Assembly: GCA_030666885.1 (NCBI GenBank)
Contig: DAOUWY010000133.1
Coordinates: 1-5,956 of the forward strand
Origin: Methanosarcinales archaeon
GTDB taxonomy: Archaea > Halobacteriota > Methanosarcinia > Methanosarcinales > Methanocomedenaceae
DNA length: 5,956 bases
Direction: 5' to 3'
Each line of letters starts with the position of its first letter. Position 1 is the stretch's first letter. The position numbers and the translations under genes are program-made. The notes under the pieces are model-generated. The model was not told the origin of the DNA. It was given only the letters and a program-made list of their open reading frames with translations, and searched no databases. Of this stretch, positions 1 to 5,790 are shown one piece after another.

Positions 1-93
1 GATGACAGCAGTGGATATTACGGCCAGGATCAGTGAGTACAGCAGTGCAAGAAAGTCCTGCTGTGAAGCCCATTTTTGTGTTTCTGCATCCAT
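1..93 (-). CDS. 5' end of an unrecognised membrane protein gene (runs off left edge)
   Basis: Only the first 31 codons are in the window, reading MDAETQKWASQQDFL and then ALLYSLILAVISTAVI. After about 13 polar residues the chain turns strongly hydrophobic, which looks like a first membrane segment or signal anchor. The start is well supported: an ATG at 93-91 has a GAGGAG Shine-Dalgarno sequence at 109-104, ten bases upstream, and an in-frame TAA at 102-100 rules out a longer form. A TATA-like element lies further upstream. The gene follows the zinc-ribbon gene on the same strand after about 110 bases, so it probably has its own promoter. I do not recognise the family; the fragment is too short to assign a function. 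Confidence 0.65.
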   Translation of the reverse strand, partial: MDAETQKWASQQDFLALLYSLILAVISTAVI

Positions 94-103
94 TTTGTTT
101 TAT

Positions 104-109
104 CTCCTC
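104..109 (-). promoter_or_regulatory. Strong ribosome binding site for the left-edge membrane protein
   Basis: GAGGAG on the minus strand matches the archaeal anti-Shine-Dalgarno sequence, with a ten-base A-rich spacer to the ATG at 93. It is the strongest ribosome binding site in the window and decides the start of the left-edge gene. Confidence 0.65.
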
Positions 110-128
110 ATTCTTCCATTGAAGGCTT

Positions 129-141
129 TAATATAAAAAAA
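129..141 (-). promoter_or_regulatory. T-tract and TATA-like element between the zinc-ribbon gene and the left-edge gene
   Basis: The minus strand reads TTTTTTTATATTA here. The TTTATAT core is a reasonable archaeal TATA box; a start about 25 bases downstream would fall near 110, giving a short leader that just contains the GAGGAG ribosome site. The run of seven T (141-135) could also help terminate transcripts from the kinase/zinc-ribbon operon, since archaeal termination often needs only a T-tract. Both roles are inferred. Confidence 0.35.
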
Positions 142-163
142 CTTTTGTATTCAGGATGTATGA

Positions 164-189
164 CCTACCCTACCCTGTCCCATCCTACC
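164..189 (-). other. G-rich tract with six G-runs downstream of the zinc-ribbon gene
   Basis: On the minus strand there are six runs of two or three G separated by two or three bases (GG, GG, GGG, GGG, GGG, GG). It lies 14 to 39 bases past the zinc-ribbon stop codon, in the probable 3' untranslated region. It fits a two-tetrad quadruplex pattern but has only three GGG runs, so a three-tetrad form is not expected. Confidence 0.35.
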
Positions 190-201
190 TTTCTCAAAGG
201 T
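187..201 (-). other. Short hairpin just after the zinc-ribbon stop codon
   Basis: ACCTTT and AAAGGT form a perfect 6-bp stem around a GAG loop, one base after the stop codon at 205-203. It is followed by the G-rich tract rather than directly by T residues, so it is not a classic intrinsic terminator. It could be a 3'-end stability element or chance. Confidence 0.3.
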
Positions 202-202
202 T

Positions 203-430
203 CTATTCTTTGTCCCTTTCAATGATAAATGCACCCACATAGTTGCATTCCTTACACTGGTACTGGACACCGGTCTTAAGACCCATGTAATAAGTGACGT
301 TAGTCGAATTGCACTGGGGGCAGATAAGGACAGAATCAGTCCTCTTCCGGGCTTCCTCCTCGATTTTCCTGTCAAGTTCATTGAAATCTTCAGCCTCTTC
401 AGTATCTTCAGTATCTTCTGGTACAGTCAT
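203..430 (-). CDS. Small zinc-ribbon protein, 75 residues
   Basis: The N-terminal third is very acidic (residues 5-25, rich in E, D and T, with an EDTEDTEE repeat) and continues into a charged helix-like stretch up to about residue 30. The C-terminal half is a zinc ribbon with CPQC at 37-40 and CKEC at 59-62, a C-x2-C...C-x2-C arrangement resembling the ribbons of TFIIS and RNA polymerase small subunits. Zinc binding follows from the cysteine pattern; the partner (nucleic acid or protein) is unknown. The ATG at 430-428 lies four bases beyond the kinase stop codon, so the two genes are almost certainly co-transcribed and probably translationally coupled; no clear Shine-Dalgarno sequence precedes it. 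Similar short ribbon proteins are common and mostly uncharacterised in methanogenic archaea. A role in transcription or in kinase output would be inference. Confidence 0.85.
   Translation of the reverse strand: MTVPEDTEDTEEAEDFNELDRKIEEEARKRTDSVLICPQCNSTNVTYYMGLKTGVQYQCKECNYVGAFIIERDKE
398..415 (-). repeat. Two tandem copies of a 9-bp unit inside the zinc-ribbon gene
   Basis: The plus-strand unit TTCAGTATC occurs twice head to tail and encodes the EDTEDTEE stretch near the N terminus. The unit length is a multiple of three, so copy-number changes would keep the frame and only lengthen the acidic tail. Confidence 0.6.
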
Positions 431-434
431 ATTA

Positions 435-2180
435 CTACTTTTTTAATGTGAAGGTAAATGTTATACCTTTGCCTTCTTTGCTTTCTACCTCGATTGTACC
501 TCCATGCCCTTCAACAATCCTTTTTGCGATGGTAAGACCCAGGCCTGTCCCGCTGGTATTGTTGTAAATATCATAACCTAGACTGTAGAATTTATCAAAT
601 ATTTTACTAATATCATCAGTTCTCAGTCCAATTCCATTATCTTTTACAGTGGCCTGTATATACTGGTCAAGTTCCACGATGTCAATATCGATCCTGCCCC
701 CCCAGGGAGTGAATTTCATGGAATTATTTAGTAAGTTTACAAATACGGATACAAGGGCATCCTTATTTCCAGTAATGACGGGCAGGTGTTCGGGAATGGA
801 TGTGAAAATACCTATTCCCAGGTCATAGGCAGTTTTCTCAACAGTCTCGATAGATGTACTGGTAACTTCGTGTATATCTACCTCTTCTTTCCTGAAGTTC
901 ACCATACCTGATTCGATCCGGGAAAGATCCAGCAGGTCATTGACCATACGTGTCTGGCGGTCAACATTTCGAAGTATCTGTTCGATTAGTTCACCTTCAT
1001 CTATCAATTCGTTTTCATCAACATCTTTCAACCGTTCGGTTGAAGTCTTTATAGCGGTAAGGGGCATTTTAAGTTCATGCGAAACCATGGAAACAAAATC
1101 GGATTTCAATCCATCCAGTTCCTTTAGCTTCTGGTTTGCCTTTTCCAGGAATTCATTGGATTGCTTGAGTTCATAGGTTTTATTGTTAACTTCAACTTTC
1201 AGGGATCTGTTCCAGCTTGTAAGCAGCAGGATAAGTGAGAATCCACCCAGTAAGGCGATACTGGCAGAGAATAGTACAAGAACTGTATGCTTCAATAATG
1301 CCGGATTTGCAATTTCTTCAACTTCAGTTGCAGGGCTAACGACCGCCACTGACCATAACCGCCGCTGCCACTCGATGGGCGAGAATGCTATCATCTTGTT
1401 TTCTGATGTATTGTTTTTTCCATTTAGAGTAAATTCTGCAGTTCCTTCTGACCCGTTCAACTGTTCTTCAATGATGTGCATCAATTCCGGATTTGATTCA
1501 TTAAGCATATCAAAATAATTATCTCCTGCAGTATATTGCCCGGACCCATCAAACAGTACCTGTGTACTCCTGTCAACAAGATATACATAACCGGAAGAAT
1601 TGTAAGAATCGTAAGGTTCGAGATATTTTTCTACCAGGGTGGAGATTCGTATTATCCCAAGTATGGTTCCTTTATGCTCCTCTCCATCAAAGATAGGGAC
1701 CCAGATAAACGAACCAAGACCACCTTCAAAAAGACCAACCGGATTCGTACAATATGTATCCCTGGTGTCCCTGGCATGTTCAATTGGATATTCCCTGTTA
1801 TTTTCATACAGGTTATATCCAATGGGAACATTTTCTTCAGGATAACCTGCAACAACCACACCGCTGGCATTGATGTACTCCAGGGCATAATAACCTATGC
1901 TACCTTCGTAGATTTCTATAAATGATGCCTGGAATTCTTCAGGAGAAGCATTTGCACGGTTTCTAGCTATTGATTCTGTCAACTCAACTTTTTCATATAG
2001 GAATTCCTCCACACCAGTTGAAAACTGCCTGGCAAGGAGCAATTGTTGTTTACTGAATTCCTGCTTTACAACTTCACCTACATCATTATGGGTTTTTATT
2101 CCCATGATGATAATTAAAAGTAAAAAAAGGACACTAATAACTGCGATTGCAAAAACTATTTTTTTTTCATGTTTTTCCAT
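435..2180 (-). CDS. Membrane-bound sensor histidine kinase with an extracytoplasmic Cache-like domain
   Basis: With the ATG at 2180-2178 the protein has 581 residues. Membrane segments lie at about 8-28 and 298-322 and enclose a 270-residue extracytoplasmic region of double-Cache character, likely binding a small ligand. A coiled-coil linker follows (about 325-358). The HisKA helix carries SHELKMP with phosphoacceptor His368. The ATPase domain shows the N box NLLNN (482-486), G1 DNGIG (514-518), the F box IFDKFY and G2 GTGLGL (544-549). All catalytic motifs are intact, so it should be active. No receiver domain or response regulator is present nearby; orphan kinases of this kind are common in methanogenic archaea. 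The zinc-ribbon gene starts four bases after its stop. A TTG at 2270 would add 30 residues, but it lacks a ribosome site and lies upstream of the best TATA box, so I chose the ATG. The ligand is unknown. Confidence 0.93.
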   Translation of the reverse strand: MEKHEKKIVFAIAVISVLFLLLIIIMGIKTHNDVGEVVKQEFSKQQLLLARQFSTGVEEFLYEKVELTESIARNRANASPEEFQASFIEIYEGSIGYYALEYINASGVVVAGYPEENVPIGYNLYENNREYPIEHARDTRDTYCTNPVGLFEGGLGSFIWVPIFDGEEHKGTILGIIRISTLVEKYLEPYDSYNSSGYVYLVDRSTQVLFDGSGQYTAGDNYFDMLNESNPELMHIIEEQLNGSEGTAEFTLNGKNNTSENKMIAFSPIEWQRRLWSVAVVSPATEVEEIANPALLKHTVLVLFSASIALLGGFSLILLLTSWNRSLKVEVNNKTYELKQSNEFLEKANQKLKELDGLKSDFVSMVSHELKMPLTAIKTSTERLKDVDENELIDEGELIEQILRNVDRQTRMVNDLLDLSRIESGMVNFRKEEVDIHEVTSTSIETVEKTAYDLGIGIFTSIPEHLPVITGNKDALVSVFVNLLNNSMKFTPWGGRIDIDIVELDQYIQATVKDNGIGLRTDDISKIFDKFYSLGYDIYNNTSGTGLGLTIAKRIVEGHGGTIEVESKEGKGITFTFTLKK

Positions 2181-2225
2181 TAGTGAGAATTTTTCTTCCT
2201 TTTTTATTGTAATACCACCATAATG

Positions 2226-2234
2226 TAAATATAT
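2226..2234 (-). promoter_or_regulatory. TATA box candidate for the kinase/zinc-ribbon operon
   Basis: The minus strand reads GG then ATATATTTA. A transcription start about 25 bases downstream would fall near 2204, giving a leader of roughly 24 bases before the ATG at 2180. This geometry supports the 2180 start and argues against the TTG at 2270, which would be upstream of the promoter. Confidence 0.45.
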
Positions 2235-2328
2235 CCAATAATCGTGTGAATTGCCCGATTTCTTTAACAATGTATTGAATCATCAAAGTTTTGAAAAAGT
2301 ATGGCTAAAAGTACAACTGCTTTTTATT

Positions 2329-2348
2329 CTTATCATTGATATGATAAG
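2329..2348 (-). other. Perfect 8-bp inverted repeat downstream of the marker 9 gene
   Basis: CTTATCAT and ATGATAAG flank a 4-base centre, 26 to 45 bases past the stop codon of the marker 9 gene and about 100 bases upstream of the kinase TATA box. The bases after it on the minus strand are A-rich, so it is not a standard T-tract terminator. It may be a 3'-end hairpin of the marker 9 transcript or a protein-binding site. Confidence 0.45.
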
Positions 2349-2373
2349 GATGTTTCCAGTTTAAAATTACTAT

Positions 2374-3510
2374 TTATCGCCTTCGGTGTGCCAGTATTTC
2401 TTCAGACATCTGCTTTTTAAGACGCATAAAGTCTATATCAGAAAGGCCCACAACTTCCAGCACGCCGTCCCTTAAAAAACATGGTTTGGTGATCTTGCAG
2501 CACCATGCCATGCTGCCGAAACAGGTACTGTCCCCATATTCCAGTGGTGTGCCCTCGACCAATTGCAATTTCAGCTTTGTAAACTCCTCGGCTGACATGC
2601 CGATCTGGCTAAGGGCATTGTGAACTGCACAGGGTTTTACCGGCAGGCAGCAAAAAGCCAGTGCCCGCAGGTCCCCGCCGCCGCATATGTGCTTTGGCGA
2701 ATTATACCAGCCTGTGGTCATCTGGTATGAGGTGATCTGGTCCACAAGGAACCGCAGGGTGTTGGGTTCTTTTAATACTGCCCTGGCGGCAGAGACCATA
2801 TCAGCACCCCTGGAGAACATGGACTTGGCTGCAGAATAATCAACGATCGAGTTGTTACCTATAATAAACAGGGATGTAATGTTGCGTATCTTTCTTATGA
2901 CATTCACGTCAGCACCATGTCTGCCCACGGCATCGATATGGATGATATGGGCACCTGCCTTTTCAATCATATATGCTGTCATCAGGTCGTCAACCACATT
3001 GGCCCTGATCTTGACAGACACTACAACTCCTGTGCCCTTGACCGCCTCAATGATCTCGCACAGGGTATCAGGATGTTCCAGCAGGGATTGACCTGCGCCC
3101 AGTTCCATGATCTCTGGCTGGCGGCAGTGTGCATTTATTTCAATACCTGCCCCGTATTTTTTAGCGATACGGGCAGCCTCGACATATGCATCGATATCTG
3201 CCGCCCTGACATTGACAAGGACAGCACAATCATCAGCTTTATCAGTAATTGTTTCCAGTTCAGATGTCAGGAATTCCATCGGTGAATCTGTTACAAACTC
3301 ACTGCGGCCGCGCTGAGCAATTCTTTTTGCAGCATCGTTTGTACTATCATCCAGGTTATAACCGCCCAGTACCACCAGTCCTGCATGGTCAGTGAACTGT
3401 TTTGCAAAATTGCTGTTGGTAATACCTGCCATAGGGGCAAGGGCAATAGGGTTTTTTGGAGTAAGGTATCCGATCTTCAGATCGAATGGTTCAATCATTT
3501 CTGTGTTCAA
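2374..3510 (-). CDS. Methanogenesis marker 9 protein: dihydrouridine-synthase-like barrel with cysteine-rich C-terminal domain
   Basis: The protein has 378 residues. Residues about 9-260 form a flavin-binding TIM barrel like tRNA-dihydrouridine synthases: the FMN-site motif APMAGITN (25-32), EINAHC with Cys129 where the family's catalytic cysteine falls, VSVKIRA (164-170), IHIDAVGR (190-197), and GADMVSAARAVL (235-246) near the phosphate-binding end. The C-terminal domain has eight cysteines in two similar groups, at 276/287/288/294 and 330/337/338/344. This domain is the methanogenesis marker 9 family, found across methanogens; its reaction is unknown, so activity on tRNA should not be assumed. 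The start is a TTG at 3510-3508 because GAGG (3522-3519) lies eight bases upstream; an ATG four codons later is the alternative. It is a single gene with 157 bases separating it from the M50 protease gene. Iron-sulfur or zinc binding is inferred from the cysteines. Confidence 0.9.
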   Translation of the reverse strand: MNTEMIEPFDLKIGYLTPKNPIALAPMAGITNSNFAKQFTDHAGLVVLGGYNLDDSTNDAAKRIAQRGRSEFVTDSPMEFLTSELETITDKADDCAVLVNVRAADIDAYVEAARIAKKYGAGIEINAHCRQPEIMELGAGQSLLEHPDTLCEIIEAVKGTGVVVSVKIRANVVDDLMTAYMIEKAGAHIIHIDAVGRHGADVNVIRKIRNITSLFIIGNNSIVDYSAAKSMFSRGADMVSAARAVLKEPNTLRFLVDQITSYQMTTGWYNSPKHICGGGDLRALAFCCLPVKPCAVHNALSQIGMSAEEFTKLKLQLVEGTPLEYGDSTCFGSMAWCCKITKPCFLRDGVLEVVGLSDIDFMRLKKQMSEEILAHRRR

Positions 3511-3515
3511 TTGTG

Positions 3516-3522
3516 CTTCCTC
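3516..3522 (-). promoter_or_regulatory. Ribosome binding site favouring the TTG start of the marker 9 gene
   Basis: The minus strand reads GAGGAAG, with GAGG eight bases before TTG at 3510. The next in-frame ATG (3498) would be 20 bases away, too far for this site, so the TTG is preferred. Confidence 0.5.
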
Positions 3523-3568
3523 ACAGGCAATGTGAATGGTAATTTGATTTTTTTAAGGAATCTTCCAG

Positions 3569-3582
3569 ATAGTTTAAACTAT
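3569..3582. promoter_or_regulatory. 14-bp perfect palindrome, possible operator of the marker 9 gene
   Basis: ATAGTTTAAACTAT is identical on both strands. It overlaps the downstream end of the TATA element at 3587-3580 and sits between it and the expected start near 3557. A regulator bound there would block RNA polymerase assembly or entry. A-T richness raises the chance of coincidence. Confidence 0.4.
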
Positions 3583-3587
3583 AAAAG
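3580..3587 (-). promoter_or_regulatory. TATA box candidate for the marker 9 gene
   Basis: The minus strand reads CTTTTATA, close to the archaeal consensus. A start about 25 bases downstream falls near 3557, leaving a leader of about 47 bases that contains the GAGGAAG ribosome site. Confidence 0.45.
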
Positions 3588-3625
3588 TCTTACTGGAATC
3601 GTACAGTAAATTGTAAATTTGAATG

Positions 3626-3641
3626 ATTATTTATCAATAAT
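3626..3641 (-). other. Weak A-T hairpin downstream of the M50 protease gene
   Basis: ATTATT and AATAAT form a 6-bp stem with a 4-base loop, 26 to 41 bases past the protease stop codon. All pairs are A-T and no T-tract follows on the minus strand, so it is a poor terminator candidate. Confidence 0.2.
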
Positions 3642-3666
3642 TGCAGGAGTGATGTCCTTTTCATTC

Positions 3667-4383
3667 TTACAGCAATATGACAACAGAGAACATACCTACA
3701 ACAATTATTGTCATGAACAACCCGATATATACAAATGGACTCCATGCCAGCACCTTGCGCCCGTCCAGTACGCTGATCGGCAGCATATTGAATCCTGCCA
3801 GCAGCAGGTTGATTATCACACCCCAGCGCCCAATATCGTATAAAAACCCGGTATCAGTTAACAGCGGCATAAAAGCAAAAGCCAGAAACAGGTTCATCAC
3901 AGGACCGGAGGCAGCGACCTTACCGTATTGTTTATTGGTCATGATTGGTCCGAATATCCGCACGGCCCCGGGTGCTGCAAACAGGATGCCGATCTGCCAT
4001 GCCATGTAAATGGCCAGCAGCAACATACCGAAACTCATCCTGAACTCGGCCCATGCACCGTATTGCTGGGCAACGAACTTGTGTCCCATCTCATGGAAAA
4101 TAAAGGATATACCCACTGTGACCAGGGAGATTATAAACAGGTCAGTGATATTCGTTCCCAATATCTGAGAAGACCCAAATATCTGAGAGCTCGTGGGTTT
4201 ATTGTTGCCAAGTTCAATCCATGCAAGCATAATGGCGAATGCATAGGATATTGCCACCCAGGAAATGAACAGGTGTTTCAATTCAGTACTGCTTGTATTG
4301 AACATTGCCATCTTTTTCGAGCGAACGGTCTGGAAATGTATTTGTTCAAGGCCAGCCACCTGGGACTGTTCAATTTCAGGCAT
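3667..4383 (-). CDS. M50-family (site-2-type) intramembrane zinc metalloprotease
   Basis: The protein has 238 residues and about six membrane segments (roughly 37-55, 80-99, 117-137, 157-175, 188-205 and 216-237). The zinc site is complete: HEMGH at 97-101 gives His97, Glu98 and His101, and the late motif NMLPISVLDG places Asp207 as third ligand. AAPGAV (136-141) and SGPVMNL (159-165) are also typical of archaeal M50 proteins. Such enzymes cut substrates within or near the membrane, often to release a regulator; the substrate here is unknown, and no obvious anti-sigma-like or membrane regulator lies beside it. No PDZ or CBS domain is present, so this is the minimal form. The ATG at 4383 lacks a ribosome site, but a TATA box at 4418-4410 would give a nearly leaderless mRNA. 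A start at Met25 (4311) is possible because the first 30 residues are poorly hydrophobic and variable. Confidence 0.92.
   Translation of the reverse strand: MPEIEQSQVAGLEQIHFQTVRSKKMAMFNTSSTELKHLFISWVAISYAFAIMLAWIELGNNKPTSSQIFGSSQILGTNITDLFIISLVTVGISFIFHEMGHKFVAQQYGAWAEFRMSFGMLLLAIYMAWQIGILFAAPGAVRIFGPIMTNKQYGKVAASGPVMNLFLAFAFMPLLTDTGFLYDIGRWGVIINLLLAGFNMLPISVLDGRKVLAWSPFVYIGLFMTIIVVGMFSVVILL
4156..4191 (-). repeat. 18-bp imperfect tandem duplication inside the M50 gene
   Basis: Residues 65-70 (SSQIFG) and 71-76 (SSQILG) are near-identical neighbours encoded by two similar 18-base units. They lie in the loop between the first two membrane segments, where a small in-frame duplication should be tolerated. 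Confidence 0.55.
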
Positions 4384-4409
4384 AGAAAGAACATATGAAG
4401 ATACTATGA

Positions 4410-4418
4410 TTTAATATT
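4410..4418 (-). promoter_or_regulatory. TATA box candidate for the M50 protease gene
   Basis: AATATTAAA on the minus strand, about 26 bases upstream of 4388, would place the transcript start some five bases before the ATG at 4383. A leaderless or near-leaderless mRNA would explain the absence of a ribosome binding site. Confidence 0.35.
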
Positions 4419-4426
4419 TTTCAACT

Positions 4427-4474
4427 TTCTATCTTCGTTTGTATTTTCATTTGTGTCTTTAATTGTATCTTCAT
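4427..4474 (-). repeat. Four degenerate 12-bp tandem units between nre and the M50 gene
   Basis: Read on the minus strand the four units are ATGAAGATACAA, TTAAAGACACAA, ATGAAAATACAA and ACGAAGATAGAA, each matching its neighbours at about 8 to 10 of 12 positions. The tract is purine-rich on the minus strand, begins 11 bases after the nre stop codon and fills most of the gap before the protease promoter. It is also an open frame of 17 codons (4474-4421) coding an MKIQ/LKTQ/MKIQ/TKIE peptide; no ribosome site precedes it, so I do not call it a gene. Confidence 0.5.
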
Positions 4475-4484
4475 TTACACAGTC

Positions 4485-5693
4485 CTAAAGAAAATCCATT
4501 AACCTCTTCTGGTTCATCTTCCTGTCCAGCAATTTTGATTCGGGTCGCCACATATCGCTTACGGTATTTATCCGCAAAGACATATCATCCAGTGCATCGT
4601 TAACAGAATCAAATCTCACCGGGACCGATGACACTGCTTCCCGGGCAGCTTCCCTGACCACCCATACCCCCAGGGGTGCCCAGTAATCTGGCGTAATTTC
4701 CCTGATCGCGAATACATTGGCACTGCGGCGCATCCGGTGCAGGTGCTCAAGCACCGGCAGGCGTGCCGCATAATACCCGCCGCCCAGGTTCGAGTATCCT
4801 TTCTTGCCGCCATATTCCTCCCAATCGGATTCTACCGAAGTTGTTTCGGTTGACCATACTGCTTTTGGCATCCATATCTCTATCAATTCGTACGCAAAGG
4901 CCCCGGGAAATACCAGTATCTCGAAATGGTTTCCGTGCAATCCCCCGCTGTACAGCAGAACATCATTCACCTCAGGGAAATACCGGACCTCGTCGATCAA
5001 CATCTTCCCGACCATATCATCTGTGGCAGTGATGGACCAGCGGGTGGGCACGATCTTGCGCTGTTTTCCCAGCAGTCCGATAGAAAGTAACCTGTTAATG
5101 TGGTCCACATTGATATCTGCGTTATAGAGTTCCCCGATCTCATCCACAGCCCTGGCATCGGTATCGCTTACTGCTTTATCCACCTGCCTGGGTACCACCG
5201 GGTTCTGTGCAATATCCAGCTTTGTAACCTCTCCGGCAGGGCCCATGGGCGAGAGTACGCCATCAAAACGCAGTCCCACCTTTGGCACCTTGCTGAACCA
5301 TACCTCCGTATCCACAGGTTTTTCAGATAATGCCAGTTCCTGGGTCTTTTGCAACATGGTATCGGGATTTGAAGCATCCTTCACTTTGAATTTCATGTTT
5401 GACCTGACCAGGCTGGACCTGAATCCCACAATATCACTTATACCTAAGTGGTTCCATGAGCCCGGACTGTCATAGATGGCAGCATCACTGGCCGTAACCT
5501 CAGGCGGTATCAGTGGTCCGGCAGATACCTGCGGATACCCGTACCGTCCTACAAAAACCGAGGGGGGAGATGCACCGAAAATGTTATCAGAAAGCTTGGG
5601 ACTTGTGCCAAGTGACTTGAACCTCTCAAGTATGGGGCAGGCAGTACGGCCGCACAGCCCTTTCCCTTTACAGGATACACACAGCGAAGGCAT
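4485..5693 (-). CDS. nreA: Nre-family archaeal DNA repair protein with C-terminal PCNA-interaction motif
   Basis: The protein has 402 residues. The N terminus has a compact cysteine motif, Cys5-x2-Cys8-x5-Cys14-x4-Cys19, likely binding zinc. The body carries signatures of the Nre family (former DUF650/DUF651): VFVGRYGYPQVSAGPL (46-61), DSPGSW (75-80), GFRSSLVR (90-97), PTRWSITATDD (216-226), and GGGYYAARLPVLE (304-316). The last eight residues, QKRLMDFL (395-402), match the PCNA-interacting peptide Q-x2-L-x2-F-[FL]. In Haloferax, NreA works with UvrABC and PCNA in repairing mitomycin C damage; the same role here is inferred from family and motif. The protein is full length and intact. The ATG at 5693 is the only reasonable start because the cysteine motif begins at residue 5. 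No ribosome site is evident. A tandem 15-bp repeat lies upstream. The symbol assumes the A rather than B paralogue, on the basis of the PIP motif. Confidence 0.92.
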   Translation of the reverse strand: MPSLCVSCKGKGLCGRTACPILERFKSLGTSPKLSDNIFGASPPSVFVGRYGYPQVSAGPLIPPEVTASDAAIYDSPGSWNHLGISDIVGFRSSLVRSNMKFKVKDASNPDTMLQKTQELALSEKPVDTEVWFSKVPKVGLRFDGVLSPMGPAGEVTKLDIAQNPVVPRQVDKAVSDTDARAVDEIGELYNADINVDHINRLLSIGLLGKQRKIVPTRWSITATDDMVGKMLIDEVRYFPEVNDVLLYSGGLHGNHFEILVFPGAFAYELIEIWMPKAVWSTETTSVESDWEEYGGKKGYSNLGGGYYAARLPVLEHLHRMRRSANVFAIREITPDYWAPLGVWVVREAAREAVSSVPVRFDSVNDALDDMSLRINTVSDMWRPESKLLDRKMNQKRLMDFL

Positions 5694-5721
5694 GTTCGGG
5701 TATATTGGGGTTTGGATACAT

Positions 5722-5751
5722 TAAAGGATATGATTGTAAAGGATATGATTG
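5722..5751. repeat. Perfect tandem duplication of a 15-bp unit upstream of nre
   Basis: The plus-strand unit TAAAGGATATGATTG occurs twice with no spacer (5722-5736 and 5737-5751), 29 bases upstream of the nre start codon. On the minus strand each copy reads CAATCATATCCTTTA. It lies where the nre transcript start or leader should be, so it could be a pair of regulator sites or a recent slippage duplication. Confidence 0.7.
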
Positions 5752-5760
5752 GTCTGTGGT

Positions 5761-5769
5761 AATAAATTC
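5761..5769 (-). promoter_or_regulatory. Possible TATA element for nre
   Basis: AATTTATTA on the minus strand is the best TATA-like sequence upstream of nre. It would place the start near 5738, inside the 15-bp repeats, with a leader of about 45 bases. The match is modest. Confidence 0.25.
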
Positions 5770-5790
5770 TTAATTTCCAAACGTTGCAGT

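Noticed and set aside
1536..1925. Plus-strand open frame of 129 codons
   Set aside because: It is antisense to the extracytoplasmic domain of the histidine kinase and shows no protein-like conservation.
2181..2270. N-terminal extension of the histidine kinase from a TTG at 2270
   Set aside because: No ribosome site precedes it, the added 30 residues are not membrane- or domain-like, and the best TATA box (2234-2226) lies inside the extension.
2917..3285. Plus-strand open frame of 122 codons
   Set aside because: It is antisense to the flavin barrel of the marker 9 protein, has no motif and no ribosome site.
3928..4398. Plus-strand open frame of 156 codons
   Set aside because: It is entirely antisense to the M50 gene, whose zinc-site motifs are intact; its own sequence is rich in His, Cys and Gln with no family signature.
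4427..4474. CRISPR-like or telomere-like array
   Set aside because: The 12-bp units are contiguous and degenerate, with no spacers, so they cannot be a CRISPR array.
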